64,000 nt of DNA, from assembly GCA_018268375.1 (NCBI GenBank), contig JAFDWS010000002.1, positions 868,001-932,000 on the forward strand, given 5' to 3'. Below are positions 8,244-16,894 of this stretch, piece after piece; within the stretch, counting starts at the first letter, position 1, and each line of letters starts with the position of its first letter. The DNA is from Armatimonadota bacterium (GTDB lineage Bacteria > Armatimonadota > Fimbriimonadia > Fimbriimonadales > Fimbriimonadaceae). Position numbers and translations under genes: made by a program. The notes beneath the pieces were generated by a model, which was given only the letters and a program-made list of their open reading frames with translations, was not told the origin of the DNA and made no database searches.

Positions 8244-8825
8244 TCAGACCGTCATTGCGTGAGGACTGCCGTTGCCGCCCCGTCGGAAAGTCTCCAGCAG
8301 TTGCCTCAATTGCTTGTGGGCCCGGTGGAGCCTCGATCTGACGGTCCCGACCGGCGCTTGGATCTTTGCCGCAATTTGGTCGTAAGGGACGCCCTTTATG
8401 TCAGCGAGCCAGACCAAGTTGCGCTGCTCCGAGGACAGCCTTGAGAGGGACCATTCCAGTTCCTCATTTAGGCCCTTGCTCAGGAACGCCTGCTCGGGAT
8501 TCATGGCCCAGTCAGCAGTTTCGAACTGTACGGGGTCGTGCCCACCGTCGACGTGCAAGGGTGCGTCGAAGGAGACCGTCCTGACCCGACGGTTCTTGGT
8601 CCGTTTCATGTCGAGGTAGACCCGCGACACGATTCGGAGGATCCAGTTCTCAAAGGGCCGGTCGCCTTGGAAGCTCCCAAAGGCGCGGTACGCCTTGTAG
8701 AAGGCCTCTTGGGTCAAGTCCTCGGCGTCGGCCCGGTTGCCCGAGAGTCGATAAGCCAAATTGAAAACCTTGCGGTACGACTGGCGAAACAGCGAATGAA
8801 ATTCGGACTCACGCTCGGAATCCAT
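8244..8825 (-). CDS. ECF-type RNA polymerase sigma factor
   Basis: 193 residues from ATG 8825. Region 2 is seen in [32 protein letters not shown] and [18 protein letters not shown]. Region 4 is seen in [16 protein letters not shown] and [20 protein letters not shown]. It resembles the RpoE/SigW-like ECF group. The frame stays open upstream to 8918, but those residues do not match the family. It lies 162 bp downstream of the NtrC-like gene on the same strand and may be read from that operon or from its own promoter. No adjacent anti-sigma gene follows; the zinc-finger protein at 6854-7090 is a possible partner. Confidence 0.9.
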   Translation of the reverse strand: MDSERESEFHSLFRQSYRKVFNLAYRLSGNRADAEDLTQEAFYKAYRAFGSFQGDRPFENWILRIVSRVYLDMKRTKNRRVRTVSFDAPLHVDGGHDPVQFETADWAMNPEQAFLSKGLNEELEWSLSRLSSEQRNLVWLADIKGVPYDQIAAKIQAPVGTVRSRLHRAHKQLRQLLETFRRGGNGSPHAMTV

Positions 8826-8987
8826 TCGATTCTTTGAAGGGCGAGGAGCCCCAACTTCTCTTGAGACGGTGTGCATAAGCAACCCATTCAGGCGGCCACC
8901 AATGTGACCGACCCTCAAAGATTACAACGCCTCGAACTGGAAACAGGTGCCTGGTGGCACAGAAATATCAGAAAATTTACTAGGCCC

Positions 8988-10166
8988 CTACGCAGCCCGC
9001 TGGAGGTTGCGTGGGAGGAGCCTCGCCGAAAGGACCTCTTCGTCCTTGGGAGCGAGCACCACCGCCCTCTCCATGGTGTTCTCCAACTCGCGCACGTTGC
9101 CGGGCCAGTTGTAACCCATCATGAGGCTCAACGCGTCCGATCCGATCAACCGCAGAGTGCGGCCGTTCTCCTTGCTGGATCTTGCGAGGAAGTGCTCAGC
9201 GAGCGGCACTATGTCCTCTGTTCGTTCACGCAGCGGTGGCAAGTGCAGTTCGACCACTTGTAGCCGGTAGAGAAGGTCGAGCCGGAACGTGCCGTCTTCG
9301 ACGGCCCGGTTGAGATCTCGGTTGGTGGCGGTCACGAGGCGGACGTCGACCCTGGTGGGCTTGGTCGCGCCAAGTCGCTCGAACTCGCGCTCCTGCAGCA
9401 CCCTGAGCAGCTTGACTTGGATGGCGGGCGGGATGTCGCCAATCTCGTCAAGGAACAAGGTTCCCTTGTCAGCCAGTTCGAAACGCCCTGGTTTGGAGCC
9501 ATGGGCTCCTGTAAACGCACCCTTTTCGTAGCCGAACAGCTCGCTTTCCAACAGGGTTTCGGGCAGTGCGGCGCAGGACACCGCGACGAAGGCTTCGCCG
9601 CCTCGGGGCGAAAGTTCGTGGATCAACTTCGCAACGACTTCCTTGCCGGTGCCGCTCTCGCCGGTCACGAGGACAGTGGCGCGGGAGTCAGCGATCTGCT
9701 CGAGCGTCTCGAAAACCTCGCGCATGGCAGGCGACTCGGCGATGAACGTCGTCCGTTTTGGGATGAACTTGGCCGGGCGCTTCGCCTTTGCCCCGACCGT
9801 CTCGTCCATCGCAGCCGACAACACCCTTTTGAGGGCTTCCAAGTCGAAGGGCTTTGTCACGAACTCGAAGGCGCCGTCCCTGATGGCTTGAACCGCCTGG
9901 GGGATGGTACCGAAGGCCGTCATGATGACGACCGGAGTCTCTGGCCACCGGACATGGATCTGATTCTGGAGTTCGTACCCGTTCATTCCGGGCATGGTGA
10001 CGTCGGTGAGGACACAGTCAAAACTGCCTGCTTCGAGCATCCCAAGCGCTTCGTCGGCATTAGCGGCGACCGCAGCATGCCAGCCGTGCCTGTCGAAAGC
10101 GGCCTCAAGGATCCGGCGAATGTTCAATTCGTCGTCAACGACCAAGACTCGTTTCTTTTCACTCAT
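8988..10166 (-). CDS. NtrC-family sigma-54 response regulator lacking a DNA-binding domain
   Basis: A 392-residue protein. The receiver domain (1-120) has the acidic pair D11/D12, phospho-acceptor D55 (LTDVTMPG) and K105. The AAA+ domain shows Walker A GESGTGKE (169-176), the sigma-54 contact loop GAFTGA (216-221), Walker B LFLDEIGD and the WPGNVREL motif (354-361). The protein ends about 30 residues after WPGNVREL, so the usual Fis-type helix-turn-helix is missing. Such regulators (for example FlgR of Helicobacter) activate sigma-54 polymerase from solution. Its start overlaps the stop of the kinase gene by 4 bp, so the two form a two-component pair. Confidence 0.92.
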   Translation of the reverse strand: MSEKKRVLVVDDELNIRRILEAAFDRHGWHAAVAANADEALGMLEAGSFDCVLTDVTMPGMNGYELQNQIHVRWPETPVVIMTAFGTIPQAVQAIRDGAFEFVTKPFDLEALKRVLSAAMDETVGAKAKRPAKFIPKRTTFIAESPAMREVFETLEQIADSRATVLVTGESGTGKEVVAKLIHELSPRGGEAFVAVSCAALPETLLESELFGYEKGAFTGAHGSKPGRFELADKGTLFLDEIGDIPPAIQVKLLRVLQEREFERLGATKPTRVDVRLVTATNRDLNRAVEDGTFRLDLLYRLQVVELHLPPLRERTEDIVPLAEHFLARSSKENGRTLRLIGSDALSLMMGYNWPGNVRELENTMERAVVLAPKDEEVLSARLLPRNLQRAA

Positions 10167-11644
10167 GCGACGTTCTTTCCAAAACTCACTTCGAACCGGG
10201 TGCCTTTGCCCGGCTCGGACCAGACGTCCACCCCGCCTCCGTGGGCGTCCACGATCCGGCGGATGTTGCAGAGGCCGAGTCCAGTGCCGCTTGGCTTGGT
10301 CGAAAAGAAGGGAGAGAACAGCCTGTTCTGCGTCTCTTCGTCCATTCCGACCCCGTCGTCTTGGATCGACAGACTGCCTTCTGCCACCTTGACTCCGACT
10401 CTGCCGCCCGGCTTGCAGGCTTGTAGGGCGTTCTTCACAAGGTTGTGAACGACCTGCTCCACGCGCCTGACGTCTATTGTCATTGTCGGATCGTCGGCGG
10501 CAGATTCTAGGGTCAGGCAGACATTCGCGTGCTCAAATTCAGGTCGCCAAAGCCCACAGACCCTCTTCACAACATCGCCGAGCCGAGCTGAGCCCAGTTC
10601 GAGGCGAAGCGGCCGAGAAATCTCAAGGAAGTCGCTGCAGAGGGCTTCTAGCTTGACGGCTTCGTCCTCAATCACCTTCGAATACTCGCCAGCAAAGCTC
10701 TCGTCAGCGGCGATCAGCTGAGCGGCGCCCCGAATTCCCGTCAAGGGGTTTCGAATTTCGTGAGCGATTGCAGCCGCCATCTGGCCGATCTCGGCGAGCC
10801 GCTTGAGCCGGGCCGCGTCGTTCTGGGCGCGCTGATACTGGGTGATGTCCTGAACTGTAAGGACAGCCCCGCCAAAGCTGAGGGGCACTGCGTTCAGCAG
10901 CCATGTGCTGTCGGTGTCTGCAGCATAGGCGCGGCCCTCCTGGGGCTCTCCCGTGATCCTGACCCCTTCGAGAACACAGGCGGCAGCGGTGCCGACAGCT
11001 CCCTCGGGCACCGTGTCATCAGCGTAGCGACCTGCGCCGTCGACAACGTAGACAGACCCGGCGACACTGTCAAGAACGGCCTGAAGCTGCTCCAACTTCA
11101 TCGCGCGGTCATCGAGCGCACTCTGGAGAAGGTTGACGAGTTGCGCGTTCGTCACCGCCAAAGCAACATGGGCGCCGAGCTTGGCCGCGTTCGAGAGGTC
11201 GTGCTCATCGAAGGGCCCCTCGCCTTTGGCGCGGCTGAGGTTCAGAACTCCGACGCTTTCGCCGCTCGGGCCGAGCAAGGGAACCACCATGGAGCTGTCC
11301 ACTTCGGAGCGCTTGACAACCCCTTTCCCGACAAGGAACGGCTCGGCGGTGGGGTCGCCGATAATGCGGGGAGCCCCGTCCAAAAGCACGGTGCCGGCCA
11401 CGCCAACGCCGATTTCGACCTCGGCCGCATCCGGAATTCGGCACTGCGCGCCGGACTTCACTTTCAGCCTAATGTGGCCGTCTTCGTCGACAAGGAACAC
11501 GGATCCACCAGATGCCCGGAAGAAGTGGGTGCACCTGTTCAAGGATTCAGCGAGCCACTCGTGCATCCCTGCCTTGGCCAGGAGGCTCAGGTCGAAAAGT
11601 CCGAACAACTCGTCGCCATTGAAAGACGGTGTCTCGACATCCAT
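10163..11644 (-). CDS. NtrB-like sensor histidine kinase with GAF domain
   Basis: 493 residues from ATG 11644. An N-terminal GAF domain (about 15-165: GGSVFLVDEDG, VGVAGTVLLDG, SMVVPLLG, GVLNLSRAKG) is followed by a PAS-like segment (about 185-290). HisKA follows with the H-box AAIAHEIRNPLTGIRG, then HATPase with NLVKNALQACK, IQDDGVGMD, LFSPFFSTKPSGTGLGL. No transmembrane segment, so a cytoplasmic signal is sensed. It pairs with the downstream sigma-54 regulator (ATGA overlap). The gene lies 31 bp after the small secreted protein gene in the murA-mreB operon. Residues encoded before 11644 are low-complexity and probably not translated. Confidence 0.9.
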   Translation of the reverse strand: MDVETPSFNGDELFGLFDLSLLAKAGMHEWLAESLNRCTHFFRASGGSVFLVDEDGHIRLKVKSGAQCRIPDAAEVEIGVGVAGTVLLDGAPRIIGDPTAEPFLVGKGVVKRSEVDSSMVVPLLGPSGESVGVLNLSRAKGEGPFDEHDLSNAAKLGAHVALAVTNAQLVNLLQSALDDRAMKLEQLQAVLDSVAGSVYVVDGAGRYADDTVPEGAVGTAAACVLEGVRITGEPQEGRAYAADTDSTWLLNAVPLSFGGAVLTVQDITQYQRAQNDAARLKRLAEIGQMAAAIAHEIRNPLTGIRGAAQLIAADESFAGEYSKVIEDEAVKLEALCSDFLEISRPLRLELGSARLGDVVKRVCGLWRPEFEHANVCLTLESAADDPTMTIDVRRVEQVVHNLVKNALQACKPGGRVGVKVAEGSLSIQDDGVGMDEETQNRLFSPFFSTKPSGTGLGLCNIRRIVDAHGGGVDVWSEPGKGTRFEVSFGKNVA

Positions 11645-11675
11645 CCCTGGAATTGTCGGAAAGAAGGTATCGGTT

Positions 11676-12185
11676 CTAGCCGCCTTCTTCGGGATTAATG
11701 GTGGGTGTCCACTTCGGGTCGGCCTTGTGGGTGAGGTTGCCGATCTGGAAGAAGAAGAGGCCGAGCGCATCGCCCGCTTGGGCTGCAGTCAAGGAGTCGC
11801 TGGGCCCGGTCAGAATCGGCCCGACCGGCGCCAATAAGCCCCATTTGACTAATTTTTCGGCATCGCCTTTATATTTTTCAGGCAATGCCGAGAGCACGGG
11901 GAGATCAGTTGGAAACGGTCTAGGAGCCATTCGGATGCGAGAACGGTAGATGCCGAGAAGCCTGGCAAAGTGGGACACCACTTCCAACCTTGGCATGGGA
12001 GAATTGGGATCGGTGACGACGGGGAGGCCAGGATCGGGCAGGCCCGCGTTCCTCGCAAAGGCCCTCTCCATTCGTGCGCTCGCCCCATAGAATGCCGCCT
12101 TGGTGACCGGCGAGGGCCCTTGGGGTTTTCCTTGCCCAAACGCCATGGCAGGCAAGATGGCCACGAACAGGAGCGCCCGCTTCAA
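11676..12185 (-). CDS. secreted protein of unknown function in the mreB operon
   Basis: A 169-residue protein with a clear signal peptide (MKRALLFVAILPAMAFGQ). The body, for example MPRLEVVSHFARLLGIYRSR and EKLVKWGLLAPVGP...LTAAQAGDALG, has the spacing of S-layer-homology-like helical repeats, but I cannot identify a family with confidence. Its start overlaps the mreB stop by 4 bp, so translation is probably coupled to mreB. The kinase gene follows after 31 bp. Position suggests a role at the cell envelope. Confidence 0.6.
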   Translation of the reverse strand: MKRALLFVAILPAMAFGQGKPQGPSPVTKAAFYGASARMERAFARNAGLPDPGLPVVTDPNSPMPRLEVVSHFARLLGIYRSRIRMAPRPFPTDLPVLSALPEKYKGDAEKLVKWGLLAPVGPILTGPSDSLTAAQAGDALGLFFFQIGNLTHKADPKWTPTINPEEGG

Positions 12186-13195
12186 AGCCTGGACACCGCC
12201 CCGCTCTTGGCGATCTCGTCGATCTCTTCGAGGGCCCGGCCCGTGCCGACAGCGACCGAGTGCAGCGCGTTGTCGGCGACCCGCACCGGAATGTCCGTAA
12301 CGCTAGAAAGGAGGGTGTTCAGCCCTCGGAGCAACGCACCACCGCCAGTCAGGGTGATACCGCTTTGAATGATGTCGCTCGCCAATTCCGGAGGAGTCTC
12401 CTCCAGCACCGTGCAAAGCTTTTCAGCGATCTGACGCACAGGCTCCGTAAGGGCCTCGCGAACCTCTGCGCTCGTGACCTCGATCGTTTTGGGCAAACCG
12501 GCGACAAGGTCTCGACCCCTGATCTCCATTTGAAGCTCTTGCTCCAACGGGTAGGCGGAACCGATCCGAATCTTGACCTCTTCGGCCGTTTGGTCGCCGA
12601 TCGCAAGGTTATAGGTGTTGCGGATGTGGCGCACGATCGCCTCGTCCATTTTGTTTCCACCCACTCGAAGACTTTGGCTGATGACGATCCCTCCGAGTGA
12701 GATGACGGCGATGTCCGTCGTTCCGCCTCCAATGTCAATGACCATGTTGCCAGAAGCTGTATCGATCGGCAGCCCACAACCAATCGCTGCCGCCATGGGC
12801 TCCTCGATGGTCATGGCCTTGCCAAAACCGGCAGCGTGGGCCGCCTTGATCACAGCGCGCCGCTCGACGTTGGTGACGCCGCTCGGGACGCAGATGAGGA
12901 CGGTGGGTTTGAAGAACTGACTGTTCGGGCAAGTCTTCCGCCGCAAGAACTCCAGCATCTTGTGGGTGGTCGTGTAGTCCGCGATGACCCCGTCCTTGAG
13001 GGGACGGATGGCTTGGATGTTTCCGGGTGTGCGCCCGATCATCTCTCTGGCTTGGTTCCCGACGGCGAGCACTCGCTTGTTCGTCGTGCTCATGGCGACG
13101 ACGGTCGGCTCCATCAGGACAATGCCCTTGCCCCGGCGGTACACGAGAATGTTCGCCGTTCCGAGGTCGATGCCGATTTCAGGGATCAGTCGCAA
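12182..13195 (-). CDS. mreB: rod-shape-determining protein MreB
   Basis: A 337-residue actin homologue, the normal MreB length. Visible motifs: phosphate 1 GIDLGTANILVYRRGKGI, VPSGVTNVERRAV, phosphate 2 MVIDIGGGTTDIAVISLGG, and the adenosine motif TLTGGGALLRGL. It polymerises under the membrane and directs lateral wall synthesis. It starts 3 bp after the murA stop and overlaps the next gene by 4 bp. mreC, mreD and rodA do not follow, unlike the usual mre operon. An MreB paralogue (Mbl) is the only realistic alternative. Confidence 0.95.
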   Translation of the reverse strand: MRLIPEIGIDLGTANILVYRRGKGIVLMEPTVVAMSTTNKRVLAVGNQAREMIGRTPGNIQAIRPLKDGVIADYTTTHKMLEFLRRKTCPNSQFFKPTVLICVPSGVTNVERRAVIKAAHAAGFGKAMTIEEPMAAAIGCGLPIDTASGNMVIDIGGGTTDIAVISLGGIVISQSLRVGGNKMDEAIVRHIRNTYNLAIGDQTAEEVKIRIGSAYPLEQELQMEIRGRDLVAGLPKTIEVTSAEVREALTEPVRQIAEKLCTVLEETPPELASDIIQSGITLTGGGALLRGLNTLLSSVTDIPVRVADNALHSVAVGTGRALEEIDEIAKSGAVSRL

Positions 13196-13198
13196 AGC

Positions 13199-14491
13199 TC
13201 AGGAGAGTTTACGGCCTGCGTACTCCCTTTCCCAATCCAGTTGGCCTAGACGCTCAATGTCGGCGCCGAGAGACCTGAGCCTTTCTTCGAAGCCTTCGTA
13301 GCCCCGATCGATGAAGTGGACGTTCTTGACGACGGTCTCGCCTTCGGCGGCAAGGCCAGCCAGGCAAAGAGCGGCTCCTGCACGCAGGTCTGAAGCCTCG
13401 ACAGTCGCGCCGCTCAGCCTGTCGACGCCTTCGATGACTGTCATCCGGCCGTGGACGGTCATGGACGCTCCCATCCTGTTCAGCTCGGAGACGTGGCCCG
13501 TGCGGCTCTCGTACAAAGTCTCCTCAATCATGCTTTGGCCGCTTGCAAGGGCCAAGAGCGCTGACATTGGCTGCTGAATATCGGTCGGAAAGCCTGGGTA
13601 AGGCATCGTCTTGATCCCGACCCCGGTCGGTCGGCCGGAACTCGAGACGCGTATATGATCGCTTCCCTCCTCGACGTGAACTCCCGCTTCTTTGAGTTTG
13701 CTGACCAGCGCGGTTTGAGGCTCGGGCCAAACGTTGTTGACCGTGACATCGCCCCTTGTGATGGCTCCGGCGATCATGTAGGTGCCAGCTTGGAGCCTGT
13801 CCTCGGGAATACGGAACTCGCCTCCGTGCAAGCTCTTGACACCGGTCACTGTGATGGTGCTGGTCCCGGCGCCCTCGATCCGGGCGCCGAGTCTGTTCAA
13901 GAAGTCGGCCAAGGCGACGACCTCGGGCTCCATGGCCGCGTTACTGATGGTGAAGGTGCCGTCGGCAAGCGTGGCAGTGGCCATCAAGTGCTGGGTCGCG
14001 CCCGCGCTCGGAACCTCAAAATGGATCTCGCCTCCGCTGAGGGAAGGCGCCTCGGCGACATAGCGTCCGCCTTCGATCTTGATCTTGGCGCCCATGATCT
14101 CGAGGCCCTTGATATGGAAATCGACGGGTCGCGCCCCAATCTTGCAGCCGCCCGGCATCGGGATGTCGGCCCGCCCGATGCGAGCCAGCATCGGGCCAAG
14201 AAGATAGAAGCCGGTTCGGATCGGTCGCATGCTCTCCTCGTCCGGCCGCCAATATTTGAGGCCACGGCAATCAATGAAGAGGCTTCCCTCGCGCCACTCG
14301 ACGGTCGCCCCGAAGTCTTTCAAAAGGCCTACCTTGATTCGGACGTCACTGACGTCAGGCACGTTATGAAGCACGATCGGACCCTCCGACAAGACCACCG
14401 ACGACAAGATCGCGAGCGCCGCGTTTTTGCTGCCTGGGACAGTGACCGACCCGTGGAGCGGATTCCCGCCCCGAATTCTCAAAACATGCAT
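13199..14491 (-). CDS. murA: UDP-N-acetylglucosamine 1-carboxyvinyltransferase MurA
   Basis: 430 residues from ATG 14491, with GGATGGGG upstream as possible ribosome-binding site. It catalyses the first committed step of peptidoglycan synthesis, moving enolpyruvate from PEP to UDP-GlcNAc. Motifs: VPGSKNAALAI near the start, the active-site Cys loop PMPGGCKIGARPVDFHI near residue 117, and the PGFPTDIQ and C-terminal FIDRGYEGFEERLRSLGA segments. Cys at the loop predicts fosfomycin sensitivity. It is the first gene of the murA-mreB-secreted protein-kinase-regulator operon. TAGAAT about 30 nt upstream may be its -10. Confidence 0.96.
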   Translation of the reverse strand: MHVLRIRGGNPLHGSVTVPGSKNAALAILSSVVLSEGPIVLHNVPDVSDVRIKVGLLKDFGATVEWREGSLFIDCRGLKYWRPDEESMRPIRTGFYLLGPMLARIGRADIPMPGGCKIGARPVDFHIKGLEIMGAKIKIEGGRYVAEAPSLSGGEIHFEVPSAGATQHLMATATLADGTFTISNAAMEPEVVALADFLNRLGARIEGAGTSTITVTGVKSLHGGEFRIPEDRLQAGTYMIAGAITRGDVTVNNVWPEPQTALVSKLKEAGVHVEEGSDHIRVSSSGRPTGVGIKTMPYPGFPTDIQQPMSALLALASGQSMIEETLYESRTGHVSELNRMGASMTVHGRMTVIEGVDRLSGATVEASDLRAGAALCLAGLAAEGETVVKNVHFIDRGYEGFEERLRSLGADIERLGQLDWEREYAGRKLS

Positions 14492-14609
14492 GACTGGTGC
14501 CCCATCCTTGGGTTCGCCAGCGATTCTACCGTCTTGGCAAACGCTAAGCAAGCCTTAAAACTTCTACTGGATTTCTGGACCGCGAGGCTTTTTAGCAGTT
14601 TGAACAGTT

Positions 14610-14749
14610 TAGAATAGTGAAGGTGGCAAAACTGAGCTGCGACCGCGGGCTAGGCGTGTGGCCCCCTATGTGGGACGACACGATAAGTCGTCGTGCTTGG
14701 CTCGGTCTGGCCCCAGGGGCCCGCATGCCAAAGCTTGCGGGCCTTTTTT
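14610..14749 (+). promoter_or_regulatory. attenuator-like leader upstream of the HNH gene
   Basis: The 309-bp gap between murA and the HNH gene holds TAGAAT (14610-14615) as a possible -10 and a structured stretch. A hairpin GACGAC/GTCGTC lies at 14674-14692. GGCCC at 14709-14713 can pair with GGGCC at 14717-14721. The same GGCC bases start the terminator stem GGCCCGCA/TGCGGGCC (14718-14725/14736-14743). The two pairings exclude each other, as in attenuators and riboswitches. It could instead be an independent small RNA. No known class recognised. Confidence 0.5.
14718..14749 (+). terminator. intrinsic terminator 50 bp before the HNH gene
   Basis: 8-bp stem GGCCCGCA/TGCGGGCC with a 10-nt loop, followed by six T. 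It ends 51 bp before the HNH start codon. Confidence 0.85.
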
Positions 14750-14800
14750 GTACCGGAGGTAGAGCCTTCCCAGAACTGAACACAATCAAGGAAAGCGCTC

Positions 14801-15337
14801 ATGTCGGCTTGTGACGTCCTGTTGCTCAACGCCAACTATGAGCCGTTGAACGTTTGTCACGTGCGCCGCGCCGTGACGCTCGTTTTGCTGGGCAAAGCTG
14901 ACGTCATCGAGGACTCGGATCGAGAGCTGTTCACGCCGACCGGTGCCTTCACCGCTCCTTCCATCGTCAAGATGCGGTACCACGTCAAGAGACCGATTCC
15001 CCAACTTCGACTGTCGCGGCATTCGATCCTTGCCCGCGACAACTACATGTGTCAGTACTGCGGGTGCAGGAAGGATTTGACCATCGACCACGTCGTCCCC
15101 CGCTGGTGCGGTGGGCCGCACACTTGGGACAACTTGGTGGCCTGCTGCCGCAAGTGCAACTTGAAGAAGGGCGACAAAACACCGCAGCAAGCGAACATGA
15201 GGCTTCGGACGCGACCCCGCCGGCCCCACTACGTTCCTTATCTCTCCTTGCCCAAATACCTCAAGGCGATCCAACGGGAGGAGTGGCAGTTCTATCTGCC
15301 GGTCTTCGACGAGTTCGCCACCGGCATGGTCAGCTAG
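14801..15337 (+). CDS. HNH endonuclease family protein
   Basis: A 178-residue protein. The HNH nuclease core lies at about 80-130: CQYCGCRK zinc pair, LTIDHVVPRWCGG, HTWDNLVACCRKCNLKKGD with the second zinc pair. The N-terminus (VLLLNANYEPLNVCHVRRAV) is typical of a widespread stand-alone HNH family in free-living bacteria whose biological role is unclear. GGAAAG 7 nt before the ATG serves as ribosome-binding site. It has its own structured leader. No methylase or restriction gene is adjacent. The stop shares CTAG with the convergent SDR gene. Confidence 0.88.
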   Translation: MSACDVLLLNANYEPLNVCHVRRAVTLVLLGKADVIEDSDRELFTPTGAFTAPSIVKMRYHVKRPIPQLRLSRHSILARDNYMCQYCGCRKDLTIDHVVPRWCGGPHTWDNLVACCRKCNLKKGDKTPQQANMRLRTRPRRPHYVPYLSLPKYLKAIQREEWQFYLPVFDEFATGMVS

Positions 15338-16035
15338 AGAACACCCTTTGGCGGTGTCACGACAAGCTCGTCGATGACGGCGTTCTCCGGTGATTCGATC
15401 ACGGAAAGAATGGCTTCCGCGACAAGGCGCGCGCTCAGCATATCGCCGCGACGCGGTGCCTCCACCCCCCAAAGTTCGGTGTCGGTCGCGCCAGGCGTCA
15501 CCGTCGAGACCCGGAGCCCACTGCGCCGATGGCCCTCGGAAAGACTCTTCGCAAAACCCAGCAGGCCCCACTTCGCCGCGCTGTACGCCTCGGCACCCGA
15601 AAACACGTTCCTTGTCGCGATGCTCCCGACGAAGACGACATGGCCATGGCTCTGGAGCAGCCTAGGGAGGAGCGCCTGGGTGAGCATGATCGGTGCCGTG
15701 AGGAGCACGTCGAGTTGGCGGCGGACGCTTGTCGACGATTGCTCGGCGAAGGAGCCGAATTCCGCGATGCCTGCACCGTGGACGAGCACCAAGCTCGACG
15801 AAGCACCAATCCAGTCGAGGACAGAAGCCACTTGCTCAGCAGCGTTCGAGGCCGTCACATCCATCGCCTCCACTGCACAGTTGGGCGAACCAGCCTTGAG
15901 GCAAAGCTCTTGCACTTGGCTGAGCTCCTCCGCCCTTCGCGCAATGAGCAAGAGTTTGTTGCCCTTTTCTGCAAGGAGCAAAGAAAGCTCTCGCCCAATG
16001 CCACTACTCGCCCCCGTCACGATCACTGTTTTCAT
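15334..16035 (-). CDS. short-chain dehydrogenase, possibly sepiapterin-reductase-like
   Basis: A 233-residue classical SDR. The Rossmann motif TGASSGIGREL is at the N-terminus, HGAGIAEFG stands for the NAG motif, S in FVGSIATRN and YSAAKWG provide the catalytic Ser/Tyr/Lys. NADPH preference is suggested by the basic residues after LLLIARRAEEL. The gene starts 11 bp after the stop of a tandem 6-pyruvoyl-tetrahydropterin synthase, so reduction of a pterin (sepiapterin reductase, last step to tetrahydrobiopterin) is a reasonable hypothesis. The sequence alone would also fit a general carbonyl reductase. Confidence 0.82.
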   Translation of the reverse strand: MKTVIVTGASSGIGRELSLLLAEKGNKLLLIARRAEELSQVQELCLKAGSPNCAVEAMDVTASNAAEQVASVLDWIGASSSLVLVHGAGIAEFGSFAEQSSTSVRRQLDVLLTAPIMLTQALLPRLLQSHGHVVFVGSIATRNVFSGAEAYSAAKWGLLGFAKSLSEGHRRSGLRVSTVTPGATDTELWGVEAPRRGDMLSARLVAEAILSVIESPENAVIDELVVTPPKGVL

Positions 16036-16046
16036 AGCTGTCAGCC

Positions 16047-16871
16047 CTAACCCGCTGTTACTTCGAACACGTTGCGGGCAGTTTCGAACAAGCGCACTCT
16101 GACGAGAGTGCCCTGCAAGCGAGTCTTCAGACGGTCGAATATCGCCTCCGCCACAACCTCACTCGTAGTGTTCTTGTTCTTGAGCTCCGGCACGTCCGTG
16201 TTCAGGTTCCTGTGATCGTACCGGTCCAAAACCTCGGTCTGCACGGTCTCATCCATAGCTTCCAGATCCACGAGAAAGCCGGTGTCAGGATCTCGATCGC
16301 CCGTCACAGTGACTTCGAGGACATAGTTGTGCCCATGGCCGCCCTCGTTGTGGCACTTGCCGAACAGCCGCCAATTCTCCTCCTCTCCGAGCGCTGGCAC
16401 CGCCAGGCGGTGGGCCGCAGCAAACTCATAGACTCTTGTGATGCTCACCATATCGTCCTCTAATCTCCACTCTCCATAAAGGAGGGGCGTTTCTTCAAGC
16501 TTAAGGCCCGTCAACCGCACCCCGCCAGGGAGTTCGTCGAGCGCCTCCCGAAGCCAAGGCAGCAAGTTCTCGAGGCAGGGGGCTGTCTTCTCGAAGCCGG
16601 GCACCTCGTCGTTGATGCTCCTCTGGTCAAACGTGGCGACAACGGCTTCCTGAAGCAAGTCATCGATCAGCTTGATGTTGACGACCATACCGTTGGAAGG
16701 GTCGACGGAGCCGACAGCTGTCACCCACAACACGTAGTTGTGGCCATGGTTGAAAGGCGAGGCCCAATTGCCGAAAAGCCTTTTGTTTCCCTCTGCGTCG
16801 AGGGCCGGGTTCCAATACCGGTGGCCGGCGGAAAAGGAGACTTTGCGAGTCAGTCCGACCGTTCGGGCCAT
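16047..16871 (-). CDS. tandem 6-pyruvoyl-tetrahydropterin synthase-like protein
   Basis: 274 residues from ATG 16871 (AAGGTG upstream). Two PTPS/QueD-fold repeats are fused. The second (about 140-274) has all expected residues: zinc ligands H154, H179, H181, catalytic Cys173 in FGKCHNEGGHGHNY, D219-H220 in RYDHRNLN, and E263. It looks more like the tetrahydrobiopterin enzyme than QueD. The first repeat (1-125) keeps the zinc histidines (H17, H42, H44) and an acidic residue. Its Cys position is Trp (FGNW) and DH is replaced by DQ, so it is probably inactive. Normal PTPS is about 120-145 residues. It lies in an operon with a BMP-type importer and an SDR. Confidence 0.88.
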   Translation of the reverse strand: MARTVGLTRKVSFSAGHRYWNPALDAEGNKRLFGNWASPFNHGHNYVLWVTAVGSVDPSNGMVVNIKLIDDLLQEAVVATFDQRSINDEVPGFEKTAPCLENLLPWLREALDELPGGVRLTGLKLEETPLLYGEWRLEDDMVSITRVYEFAAAHRLAVPALGEEENWRLFGKCHNEGGHGHNYVLEVTVTGDRDPDTGFLVDLEAMDETVQTEVLDRYDHRNLNTDVPELKNKNTTSEVVAEAIFDRLKTRLQGTLVRVRLFETARNVFEVTAG

Positions 16872-16894
16872 TTCACACCTTAGCACGACGCAGG

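Noticed and set aside
9417..11698. Two open frames of over 300 codons antisense to the NtrC/NtrB-like genes
   Set aside because: The minus-strand genes have all kinase and AAA+ motifs; the antisense frames have none.
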